This document shows positions 36,184 to 42,873 of a stretch of 64,000 nucleotides of DNA, piece after piece. The number at the start of each line of letters is the position of its first letter. The first letter of the stretch is position 1. The notes below the pieces were generated by a model. That model ran no database searches, was not told where the DNA came from, and saw only the letters and a list, made by a program, of their open reading frames with translations. This stretch comes from Fulvivirga imtechensis AK7. Lineage in GTDB: Bacteria > Bacteroidota > Bacteroidia > Cytophagales > Cyclobacteriaceae. Made by a program: the position numbers and the translations under genes. The DNA is taken from the NCBI RefSeq assembly GCF_000331535.1, contig NZ_AMZN01000004.1:1-64000 (forward strand), read 5' to 3'.

Positions 36184-36714
36184 ATGAGCAACCTAACACC
36201 TATCCGGCTGAATGAACTAAAGCTTCAGGCCAATTTTCTTCTCAAAGATCTTAAAAGTAACTCAGAAAGGGCCGAAGCTGCAACTTCCCGTTTTAGTAAG
36301 CTACCGTATTTTGCCCATGTACTCTCAGATAAGAGTTCACTGCCAGTATCGCAGGTCAGGCTTAAACATGCTTATGAAGTGATTGCCCTGGAAAATGACT
36401 TCCCCAACTGGAGCTCTCTCAGGCAATATGTGGTGGAAAAAGATTGTCTTTACAGGGGTTCTCTGGTCGCCTTCGTACATTCCTGGTTTCAAAATTATGC
36501 AGAAGCTGAGGCATATCTCAATAAAAACGGGGGGTATTTGCTGGCATTCTGGAATGACTTCATTATCTGCGGCCCCGAATATGTAAAGGGTTTGGGACTG
36601 CATTCCTATCAGTCTTATTGGGAACGCATACATTACAACTGGATAAAGCCGGCTGACCTTCAGGCATGGGAACTCCTGCGCTCCCGTGCAAAAGAGATCT
36701 ATGTAAACCAATAA
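36184..36714 (+). CDS. Conserved hypothetical protein with short helical N-terminal motif
   Basis: About 176 aa from the ATG at 36184 (MSNLTPIRLNELK); an upstream in-frame start at 36157 is less likely. Residues ~50-75 (VRLKHAYEVIALENDFPNW then SSLRQYV) resemble the helix pair that precedes many ankyrin or glyoxalase-type domains in environmental bacteria. The C-terminal half is rich in aromatic residues (HSWFQNYAEAEAYL, YWERIHYNWIKP). The function is unknown. The next gene, a VOC protein, lies 26 bp downstream in the same direction. Confidence 0.7.
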   Translation: MSNLTPIRLNELKLQANFLLKDLKSNSERAEAATSRFSKLPYFAHVLSDKSSLPVSQVRLKHAYEVIALENDFPNWSSLRQYVVEKDCLYRGSLVAFVHSWFQNYAEAEAYLNKNGGYLLAFWNDFIICGPEYVKGLGLHSYQSYWERIHYNWIKPADLQAWELLRSRAKEIYVNQ

Positions 36715-36740
36715 ATTATTATACTAAACTTTAATTGAAA

Positions 36741-37133
36741 ATGAAAAATCAAATCGGACGCATAGTGATCCTGGTAGAGGATTATAATGCCGCGCTTGAA
36801 TTTTATCAAAAGAACTTTGGATTTAAAAAGCTGCATGATGTAACAACGGATGTCGGACAGCGATTTCTACATATAGGCACAGATAAAATGGATGCTTTGG
36901 GTATCTGGTTTTTGAGGCCCGGGAGACAGGCGCAAAAATCGAGAGTAGGTGACCAGACGACAGGACATCCTGTAATGGTTATTTACACTACCGATATCAA
37001 TCAGTTGTATCATCAACTAAAAGCCAATGATGTCAAAATAAAGGTGGAGTTGGTGATGACTCCTGAATACAAATTTTTTCATTGCCTGGACCTCTACGGT
37101 AATGAAATTGTGGTGGTGGAACTGCCCTCATAA
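36741..37133 (+). CDS. VOC-superfamily (glyoxalase/bleomycin-resistance-like) protein
   Basis: A 130-aa single-module VOC protein from the ATG at 36741 (MKNQIGRIVILVEDYN). It has two beta-alpha-beta-beta-beta units: RIVILVEDYNAALEFYQKNFGFK and later GHPVMVIYTTDINQLYHQL, FHCLDLYGNEIVVVE. The Glu at the end of the second unit is a usual metal ligand. The substrate cannot be told from sequence; the family covers glyoxalases, extradiol dioxygenases and antibiotic-binding proteins. Confidence 0.85.
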   Translation: MKNQIGRIVILVEDYNAALEFYQKNFGFKKLHDVTTDVGQRFLHIGTDKMDALGIWFLRPGRQAQKSRVGDQTTGHPVMVIYTTDINQLYHQLKANDVKIKVELVMTPEYKFFHCLDLYGNEIVVVELPS

Positions 37134-37137
37134 CTAT

Positions 37138-37286
37138 TTTGGTGTTTGTAAGAAAACTTTAAGTGGCTTTAAGAAAACGTTCCCGCCAAAGGGCGGGACG
37201 AAGCCTAAAAAGCGGATCGTACTGAGGTACGAGAGCATTTTTGGAACGAGCGTAACGAGGATATTGACGTTTTCTCAGAGACACTA
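37138..37286. repeat. Repeat B copy 3
   Basis: It begins GGTGTTTGTAAGAAAACTTT and ends GACGTTTTCTCAGAGACACT. The interior shows AAAAAGCGGATCGTACTGAG, GTACG, GCATTTTTGG and CGAGCGTAACG. It starts within a few bases of the VOC stop codon and ends 2 bp before a repeat A copy, the same B-then-A order as at 19757-20040. Confidence 0.75.
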
Positions 37287-37288
37287 TT

Positions 37289-37465
37289 TAACGTGAGTTA
37301 GACATAGTAGAACCGATTAGATTAAAGATATGTAGATCAGTCATTTCTGTCTGTCCCGAATTTGCTTCGAACTTGTCGCGGGGGAAGCATGAAGAATCTT
37401 ATTAAGCTCAATGGCACTATTCAGAGGGAGGTCCTTCCTCCAGTATCATTGATAAGTTTACGTAA
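37289..37465. repeat. Repeat A copy 4 (inverted orientation)
   Basis: It opens with AACGTGAGTTAGACATAGTA then GAACCGATTAG, which is the reverse complement of the right end of copy 3. The core TGAAGAATCTTATTAAGCTC is present. The far end has decayed (GTTTACGTAACTAG). The remaining bases to the sulfotransferase start at 37657 contain no gene I can support. Confidence 0.7.
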
Positions 37466-37656
37466 CTAGTTGATAATGAGATTGTTTTCTTCTGATGTTC
37501 AGATTGCAATTTTGTGTCGATTTTGATTTTTCTAATAACCAACGGGCAAATCCATTGTTAAATACCAGGGGGCAGACAAGGTTTTTTGAGCACGGCCGGT
37601 AGTTGTTCCGCCTCTGGTGTTGACTATGGGCAGGTTTTAAAATTAAGACGAAGACA

Positions 37657-38574
37657 ATGAGCATATTGCAGTGCGGGGTGCCGAAATCGGGCAATTTTTG
37701 GTTGTATAAAATTATACAGCAGATTCTGACAAGGAAGGCACGTGATACAATGAGCTATATACAGCAACACCCCATATACCCCATAGCAAGTACATGGCAA
37801 CTTAATTTTCCCGACCAGGCGAAAATAGATGTGCTTGAGGTTACAGACCTGCAGTATAGCTATCGTATCAGTAGCATTTTCAGGATGCCCATTGAAGATA
37901 TTGACAGTTACGTAGGCCAGTCACCACATGTATGGACTCACTCGCCTGTTTGTGCAAGAACTCCCCAATTGCTTCCGCTTTTTGATAAAAAGGTATATAT
38001 AATACGTGATCCCCGTGATAGAGCGTTGTCGGCAGCCAGATACTATTGCTCTGATTATATGCTCAAATATTTCCCTCAGGAGGAAAAAGATCCGGGGAGG
38101 TTTCTGGATAAAAATTTTGAATATCTCATGCATGAATGGGTGTGGCACGTATTTGACTACCTCAGACTGACTAAGGCATTTGACATACACGTTACTTTTT
38201 TTGAGGGCCTTCTGCTTGACTTTCAGGTGGAGTTGGAGCGTCTGCTGAATTATTTAGAAACACCACTTAGCGATCAGCAGAAGAGCCAACTTGAAGAAGC
38301 GGTGAGTTTTAAAATCTTGAAGCGTAAAAACCCTAAACATCTTAAAAAAGGACAGGCCGGTTACTGGATGGACCAACTTTCCGATGAGCACTTTGAAAAA
38401 GCTGAAATAATAGCAGGGCCACTTATGCGTTTTTTGGGATACCCTTCTGAAAGGGATGGTGATATGCATTTTTCTCATGAAATGGAGTTGTATGCACTAA
38501 ATGACCTGAAACAGGAGATACTGCGTTCTCAGAAGCAGTTATATGCCAGTATTCACTACCAAACCCCCAACTGA
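37657..38574 (+). CDS. Sulfotransferase-domain protein
   Basis: A 305-aa protein with the PAPS-binding landmarks of the sulfotransferase family: GVPKSGNFWLYKII near residue 7 (5'-phosphosulfate loop), IIRDPRDRALSAARYY near 112 (3'-phosphate motif), and KKGQAGYW near 230 (the RKGxxGxW motif). It would transfer sulfate from PAPS to an alcohol or amine. The acceptor is unknown, and no PAPS synthesis genes are nearby. It is cytosolic (no signal peptide). Its last 19 bases overlap the end of the convergent DinB-like gene, and repeats flank the region. Confidence 0.87.
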   Translation: MSILQCGVPKSGNFWLYKIIQQILTRKARDTMSYIQQHPIYPIASTWQLNFPDQAKIDVLEVTDLQYSYRISSIFRMPIEDIDSYVGQSPHVWTHSPVCARTPQLLPLFDKKVYIIRDPRDRALSAARYYCSDYMLKYFPQEEKDPGRFLDKNFEYLMHEWVWHVFDYLRLTKAFDIHVTFFEGLLLDFQVELERLLNYLETPLSDQQKSQLEEAVSFKILKRKNPKHLKKGQAGYWMDQLSDEHFEKAEIIAGPLMRFLGYPSERDGDMHFSHEMELYALNDLKQEILRSQKQLYASIHYQTPN

Positions 38575-39041
38575 CGTCCTATGGCTTTGATCTGGCCAAT
38601 GTGATAGGCATTGTGCTGCAATATCGCCACTGCTGCCCAGTAGATTGATTTGCCATTCTTTTGTGGTCCAAATAGATGTGTATTTCTATTTTTTACTATG
38701 GCAATTACTTCGTTTAAGTTTTGTTCGAAGCTGTCTATCGCGTCATTCCATGCTCCTTCATTTGCTGGCACAGGGTTGTCGGGCCAGTAAGGATCAGGCC
38801 ACACATTGTGATGGTTTTGGGGGTCATTCATAAAACGTAGAAGGATGAGCTGTCGCCATCGCATATGCTCCAGCAGTGACCAGGTAGAGAAGGGCAACCC
38901 ATCGAGCATATAGTCAGTTTTGTTATAGTGGAATTCACGGAGAAGGATCACTACCGGGGCAAAACCACCTTTGAGCAGTTCCGCTAAATGATCTCTGGTT
39001 GCTTCCATATCACTTTCTAATTGCTGTATATCAAATGCCAT
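38556..39041 (-). CDS. DinB-like four-helix-bundle protein
   Basis: A 161-aa protein of the DinB/YfiT metal-binding superfamily. The His ligands fit at LLEHMRWRQ (after the second helix) and at LQHNAYHIGQIKAIGRQLG near the C-terminus, the typical HxxxHxGQ signature. Family members are often small-molecule thiol transferases or are of unknown function. The gene ends tail-to-tail with the sulfotransferase gene, overlapping by 19 bp, and its start lies close to a repeat A copy. Confidence 0.88.
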   Translation of the reverse strand: MAFDIQQLESDMEATRDHLAELLKGGFAPVVILLREFHYNKTDYMLDGLPFSTWSLLEHMRWRQLILLRFMNDPQNHHNVWPDPYWPDNPVPANEGAWNDAIDSFEQNLNEVIAIVKNRNTHLFGPQKNGKSIYWAAVAILQHNAYHIGQIKAIGRQLGVW

Positions 39042-39370
39042 AAGGTTAGTATGTTAATAATTTAGCATGAGTTCGATATGGTAGAACCGATTAAAGGTGT
39101 GCAAACCGAAGTCATTTCGGAAGAATGAAGAATCTTATTCAGTTCAAGGTACATTAGCAACTTAGGAAAGTCCTTCTCCCCGAAGGCTTTAAGCTTTCGG
39201 GATAGGGTGACCGCCTATTTTTAACCATTTAATCCATTTAATATCGAACTCACTTTACTTTAAAAACCCGCATTTATCTTGAAATGTTTTGCAGAAAGTT
39301 TATTGAAAACAACTAATTTGGGGGCTAACGTATCATTGAAGATTCTGTCAGACATTAATATTTGAAAAAT
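39042..39370. other. Gap of 329 bp dominated by repeat A copy 5
   Basis: Bases 39056-39256 are a repeat A element (annotated separately). The last ~115 bp before the SemiSWEET start are AT-rich and probably hold its promoter, but I do not see a clear consensus pair. Confidence 0.5.
39056..39256. repeat. Repeat A copy 5 (inverted, about 200 bp)
   Basis: The left end is TAGCATGAGTTCGATATGGT followed by AGAACCGATTAAAGG; the right end is ATATCGAACTCACTTTA. The core GAATGAAGAATCTTATTCAG, then CAACTTAGGAAAGTCCTT, is present. The inner palindrome CCCCGAAGGCTTTAAGCTTT then CGGGA replaces the one seen in copy 3. Confidence 0.8.
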
Positions 39371-39667
39371 ATGGACTGGATTGAGATTGTCGGTCATCTG
39401 GGGGCATTGCTCAGCAGTATTACTTTTATTCCTCAGGTGTATAAAGTTTATAAGTCAAAAAGTGTGGGAGATTTGAGCCTCTATATGATGCTCATTGTTT
39501 TTAGCAGCACACTGGTGTGGCTGGTATATGGTATAGCACTTACACTTTGGCCGGTTATTTTGGCAAATGGCTTTATTTGCTTCCTTAGTACGCTGTTGAT
39601 CTATTTTAAATTTGCCTTTGCTAAAAGGACGATACCTGTTGTACCTGTTGATGAAAATTTAAACTGA
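39371..39667 (+). CDS. SemiSWEET-type sugar transporter
   Basis: A 98-aa protein from the ATG at 39371 (MDWIEIVGHLGALLS). Three membrane helices form one PQ-loop triple-helix bundle. The family PQ motif is in TFIPQVYKVYKSKSVGDLS, and WLVYGIAL and NGFICFLSTLLIYFKF form helices 2 and 3. SemiSWEETs dimerise and move sugars down their gradient. The GNAT gene follows 7 bp downstream and is probably co-transcribed. Confidence 0.92.
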   Translation: MDWIEIVGHLGALLSSITFIPQVYKVYKSKSVGDLSLYMMLIVFSSTLVWLVYGIALTLWPVILANGFICFLSTLLIYFKFAFAKRTIPVVPVDENLN

Positions 39668-39674
39668 AAAGTCA

Positions 39675-40190
39675 ATGTATCTTGCTTCAGAACGACTGGT
39701 TTACAGTAAGTTTAGAGAATCGGAATATGCTATTTATGCCAGTTGGTACACGAATGCTGCCGTAATGAAGCATATCACTGGAAAAGCCCTGACAGAGCAG
39801 GAGGCCCGGGAGAGATTTGGTAAGGCTATGGCGACTAACCAGGAGCACCCTGATATGGGATTTTTTGCGGCCAGGTTAAAAGCAACGAATCAATTTATCG
39901 GCATAGCCAAGCTGGCGTACTACCAATCGGAATATATTGAGGTAGGTTATGGATTTTTGCCTGAGTATTGGGGGAAGGGGTTTGCCACTGAAATGCTAAC
40001 ATTTTTGGTTGATTATTCTCGTCATCTGCCGGGTGGAAGAGATTTGATAGCTATTGTAGACCCCAAAAATACAGGCTCCAAAAAAGTATTGACAAACCAA
40101 GGCTTTGTCTTGTACGATTCAAAACCCGAAGATGGAAGACCGACAGAATACTATAAGTTAAGTTGGGTTCGATATAGTGGTACCGATTAA
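39675..40190 (+). CDS. GNAT-family N-acetyltransferase with repeat-derived C-terminus
   Basis: A 171-aa RimJ/RimL-type acetyltransferase: N-terminal TERL-like LASERLVYSKF, strand-rich middle with FIGIAKLAYYQSEYIEVGYGF, acetyl-CoA loop YWGKGFATEML, and IVDPKNTGSKKVLTNQGFVL. The substrate is unknown (protein N-terminus, amino acid or drug). The last ten or so codons, including the stop, lie inside the end of a repeat A element (GGTTCGATATAG then CCGATTAAAGG), so the natural C-terminus was probably replaced on insertion. Confidence 0.87.
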   Translation: MYLASERLVYSKFRESEYAIYASWYTNAAVMKHITGKALTEQEARERFGKAMATNQEHPDMGFFAARLKATNQFIGIAKLAYYQSEYIEVGYGFLPEYWGKGFATEMLTFLVDYSRHLPGGRDLIAIVDPKNTGSKKVLTNQGFVLYDSKPEDGRPTEYYKLSWVRYSGTD

Positions 40191-40335
40191 AGGTATGCAT
40201 ATCAGAAAAACAGACCAAAAACCCTCTTTTTTAAGGTCATTCTGAAGAATGAAGAATCTTACTAAGTTCAAGGGTACTATCAATAACTTAGGATCCTTCC
40301 TTTCTTACCAATGACAAGTTTTGCAATGCATTGAT
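40157..40335. repeat. Repeat A copy 6, overlapping the GNAT gene end
   Basis: It begins inside the acetyltransferase coding region (GTTGGGTTCGATATAGTGGT) and continues with ACCGATTAAAGGTATGCATA, matching the left end of copy 5. The core GAATGAAGAATCTTACTAAG then TTCAAGGGTACTATCAATAA is well kept. No right-hand terminal repeat is found nearby, so this copy is truncated. Confidence 0.75.
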
Positions 40336-40562
40336 AATCAACGCTTTGCTAAGTTGTGGATTTTGTGCAATTTTTGGTTTTCATCGCTTAAGTCTTACTT
40401 TTTTGTTCCCGAAGAGCTATAAAGCTTTCGAGATAACAAAAAAAGTCAAGGCTGTGAGCAAATGGCTAAATTTCAATGCCTGCGATGACAAATCACAAAC
40501 TCGCCCCGTGAAAAAAAGGGGCTCAAACAGTGTGATTTATAAAGTGTACGTGTGGCATTGAA

Positions 40563-40719
40563 ATTCTTAACGCCATTTCCTCAAGGCCGTTCAGGTAACT
40601 GTCATTATCTAAAAAATCAACTGAAAGTTGTTGGATGCCTCCCCGAGGCAAGTTAGGCAAGTTCGGGACAGGCAGGATGACCGCCTATTTTCAGGCATTT
40701 TATATCGAACTCACGTTAG
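40563..40719. repeat. Repeat A copy 7
   Basis: The right end is TTTTATATCGAACTCACGTT. The middle carries the palindrome GCCTCCCCGAGGCAAGTTAG, then GCAAGTTCGGGACAGGCAGG. Its left part (CGCCATTTCCTCAAGGCCGT then TCAGGTAACTGTCATTAT) is the reverse complement of sequence next to copy 8 at 55250, so these two copies share an extended variant of the element. Confidence 0.75.
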
Positions 40720-40734
40720 GTTAATTACGACTAG

Positions 40735-40910
40735 ACAGGGTCTGTAAGCAAACTCCAATGTCTGTGTTACGCTTGTCTCAATACTCCGCTTTTTGACACT
40801 TCGCGCCTTTGTGCCATAGCACTTCGGTGCGCAGGCACAAAAACCCTTGCTCTGCCAAAGCGGCTACGCGAGGGTAGTTTAACCTTGACGTTTTTCTTAA
40901 GGCACTCGGG
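40735..40910. repeat. Repeat B copy 4 (inverted, diverged)
   Basis: The reverse complement runs AAGAAAAACGTCAAGG ... GACATTGGAGTTTGCTTACA, and the interior keeps TGTGTTACGCTTG and ACTCCGCTTTTTGACACTTC, as in the other B copies. A GC-rich hairpin (GTGCCATAGCACTTCGGTGC then GCAGGCAC) is inserted in the middle. Confidence 0.6.
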
Positions 40911-40939
40911 GTATTCTTATAAGCCATTGAATAGAAGTA

Positions 40940-41689
40940 TTAAAAAAACCAGAGTTTAATCGCAAGAGCAATAACCATCACCACCAGAAATCTCTTGATC
41001 CATTTGTCACCTTTTTTAACAGACCAGCGGCTGGCTATCCAGGCTCCTGCTGAATTGCCTATGGCCAAAGTAAGACCGTACTTCCAGTTGATAACGCCTT
41101 CAAGAATAAATACACCTAGAGAAGACAAGGTGTAAATAAATACCACCAGAACTTTTGCACTGTTAGTTTTTACCAGGGTAAAACGGTTAATGCCTGTTAG
41201 AGCAGCCATGATAATGAAGCCAACGCCGGCCTGAATAAATCCACCATAGATGCCTACAAAAAAGAAGGCAATGATACCTGCGATCACCGACCTCCTGTCC
41301 ATCCGCTCATCCTCTATGTGGCCCGACCTTTTTTTTCCGAAAACCATGGCAAAGACCACCAGTACCATTATTACAGCAATAATCCTGTTAAACAAGTCAT
41401 CATCAAGGTTGACGGATATCTTGGCCCCGATGATAGCCCCAAAAAAGGCTGAGATACCGAGGTAAAGGCTGTAGGGATAAGCTGACACACCTTTGGACCT
41501 GAAGCCAAGGACTCCAAAAATATTCTGAGAGAAAATGGCTACACGGTTTGTTGCATTGGCTACGGCAGGAGGCAAACCCATAAAAATAAGTACCGGTAAG
41601 CTGAGCAAAGAGCCGCCTCCGGCTACGGTGTTTGCAAATCCGGCTACAAGACCGGTGGCTATCAATAGGAGAAAATCAGTGATGTCCAT
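40940..41689 (-). CDS. TauE/SafE-family membrane transporter
   Basis: A 249-aa integral membrane protein with seven to eight hydrophobic segments. The family repeats are visible: GLVAGFANTVAGGGSLLSLP in the first half and GIYGGFIQAGVGFIIMAAL in the second. The family exports sulfite, sulfonates or similar organic anions. The window does not reveal the substrate. It is flanked by repeat B elements on both sides and is transcribed alone on the minus strand. Confidence 0.9.
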   Translation of the reverse strand: MDITDFLLLIATGLVAGFANTVAGGGSLLSLPVLIFMGLPPAVANATNRVAIFSQNIFGVLGFRSKGVSAYPYSLYLGISAFFGAIIGAKISVNLDDDLFNRIIAVIMVLVVFAMVFGKKRSGHIEDERMDRRSVIAGIIAFFFVGIYGGFIQAGVGFIIMAALTGINRFTLVKTNSAKVLVVFIYTLSSLGVFILEGVINWKYGLTLAIGNSAGAWIASRWSVKKGDKWIKRFLVVMVIALAIKLWFF

Positions 41690-41902
41690 GTCATTGATGA
41701 TAAATACAAGCCACTAAACTAAAATAAGTGGAAGGATAAAAAAATACCTTACCGAACTAGTGTGGTGAATGCTAAATTGGTTCACTGAATTTTTGCCGCT
41801 GTTTTTCTTTATGCAAGGCAATTTGCAGGCGTAGTCATAGCTAAGGCGAAAAAATTTAACGCAGAAAAAGGGAAAACAGAACGAAAATTAGCTTGGCAAT
41901 TA

Positions 41903-42053
41903 GTGTTTGTAAGAAAACTCACAACTTATCGTCATCGGTAACGAAGTGCGGCAATTCCCTCTTTCTTGGCATGCATTAAGAGAGGATCGCCTCGATTCCT
42001 TCCCGAGACAAGCCTCGGGGAAAGCCCGATGACGGCCAGAGTTTTCTTAGTCA
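41903..42053. repeat. Repeat B copy 5 with a different interior
   Basis: The left end is AGTGTTTGTAAGAAAACTCA and the right end AGAGTTTTCTTAGTCAACAC, fitting the B termini. The interior, however, reads CGTCATCGGTAACGAAG and CCTTCCCGAGACAAGCCTCG, a separate palindromic unit. The element thus carries a foreign filling or belongs to a hybrid subfamily. Confidence 0.6.
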
Positions 42054-42133
42054 ACACCAACTATCTCTTTGTGATTGTCAGGGGCGAGGGGTGAAAAAAT
42101 GCCATTTCAGAGAACAAAAAAATTAATAATACG

Positions 42134-42173
42134 TTTGTGATAGTAATACTATTATTTAAAATTGTATTACTAT
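42134..42173 (+). promoter_or_regulatory. Predicted promoter with overlapping 10-bp inverted-repeat operator
   Basis: TTTG at 42134-42137 and TAAAATTG at 42157-42164 are separated by 19 bp, matching the Bacteroidota -33/-7 promoter (TTTG / TAnnTTTG, one mismatch). The perfect inverted repeat ATAGTAATAC (42140-42149) and GTATTACTAT (42164-42173) flanks and overlaps the -7 element. A TetR dimer bound there would block the promoter, so autorepression of the downstream TetR-ABC-HlyD-TolC operon is likely. This is inferred from sequence only. Confidence 0.6.
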
Positions 42174-42183
42174 TTAAATTAAT

Positions 42184-42867
42184 ATGAATACTACGCCTCT
42201 TAGGTTGGTTATGAACAAAAACTTATATCAACGTGATCCGCAGGATACTGAGTTGGGAAGAAAGATCATTCAGGAGAGTATCAAAATGATCGATGAACTT
42301 GGATTCGAGAAATTTACTTTTAAAAAGCTGGCAGAACAAATAGAGTCAACGGAAGCTTCTGTTTACCGGTACTTTGATAACAAGCACCGCCTCCTGGTAT
42401 ATCTTATTGCCTGGTATTGGGTCTGGTTGGAGTACCGGATCGATTTTGGAACGCAGAATATTGAATCCCCTTTAAAAAAACTTGAAATAGCATTGGACAT
42501 ATTGGCGCAGAAAAAGGTGCTCGATCCTGCCTTTCCGCTTGTAGATGAAACAGCACTTTTCAGGATTGTAATTGCAGAATCGGACAAGACTTATCTGACT
42601 AAACAAGTGGATGAAGATAATAAAGAGGGGTTGTTTCGTGGTTTCAAATCGTTGTGTGATAAAATAGCCGGTTTCGTTAAGGAAGTTAACCCCGATTTTA
42701 AATTTCCATATTCCCTTATTAGTACAGCGCTTCAGGCATCTCACCAGCAACTCTTCTACAGCGATCATCTGCCATCTTTAACAGAGTTGGGTAAGACGAA
42801 CGAGGATGTGAATGTTGCAAATGCCCGTTTTTTAAGGGAAATGGTATTTAGATCAATCGGTAAATAA
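42184..42867 (+). CDS. TetR-family transcriptional regulator
   Basis: A 227-aa protein with an N-terminal TetR DNA-binding domain at about residues 20-65: IIQESIKMIDELGFEKFTFK, then KLAEQIESTEASVYRYF with the typical YRYFxxK end of the recognition helix. The C-terminal ligand domain is not diagnostic. It opens a four-gene unit (6 bp to the ABC gene) that encodes an exporter, so it probably represses that operon in the absence of an effector. An inverted repeat overlapping its own promoter is a natural binding site. Confidence 0.9.
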   Translation: MNTTPLRLVMNKNLYQRDPQDTELGRKIIQESIKMIDELGFEKFTFKKLAEQIESTEASVYRYFDNKHRLLVYLIAWYWVWLEYRIDFGTQNIESPLKKLEIALDILAQKKVLDPAFPLVDETALFRIVIAESDKTYLTKQVDEDNKEGLFRGFKSLCDKIAGFVKEVNPDFKFPYSLISTALQASHQQLFYSDHLPSLTELGKTNEDVNVANARFLREMVFRSIGK

Positions 42868-42873
42868 ATAAAC

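Larger units (their letters stand above)
40191..40939. other. 749-bp gene-free stretch filled with repeats
   Basis: It holds the rest of repeat A copy 6 (to about 40335), about 220 bp of AT-rich unassigned sequence, repeat A copy 7 (40563-40719), and repeat B copy 4 (40735-40910). A 76-codon reading frame at 40331-40561 has no recognisable domain, and I do not call it. Confidence 0.6.
41690..42183. other. 494-bp intergenic region with repeat B copy 5 and a promoter/operator
   Basis: From 41700 to 41900 I see AT-rich sequence with no gene. Repeat B copy 5 lies at 41903-42053. The last 50 bp carry a predicted promoter and a 10-bp inverted repeat upstream of the TetR gene (annotated separately). 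Confidence 0.6.

Noticed and set aside
40331-40561. 76-codon frame between repeats A copy 6 and copy 7
   Set aside because: No domain, high Lys/Phe content, and surrounded by degenerate repeats; more likely chance.
14104-42053. Repeat B as a CRISPR-like array
   Set aside because: Copies are kilobases apart, with inverted ends and no spacer regularity; no cas genes are present.
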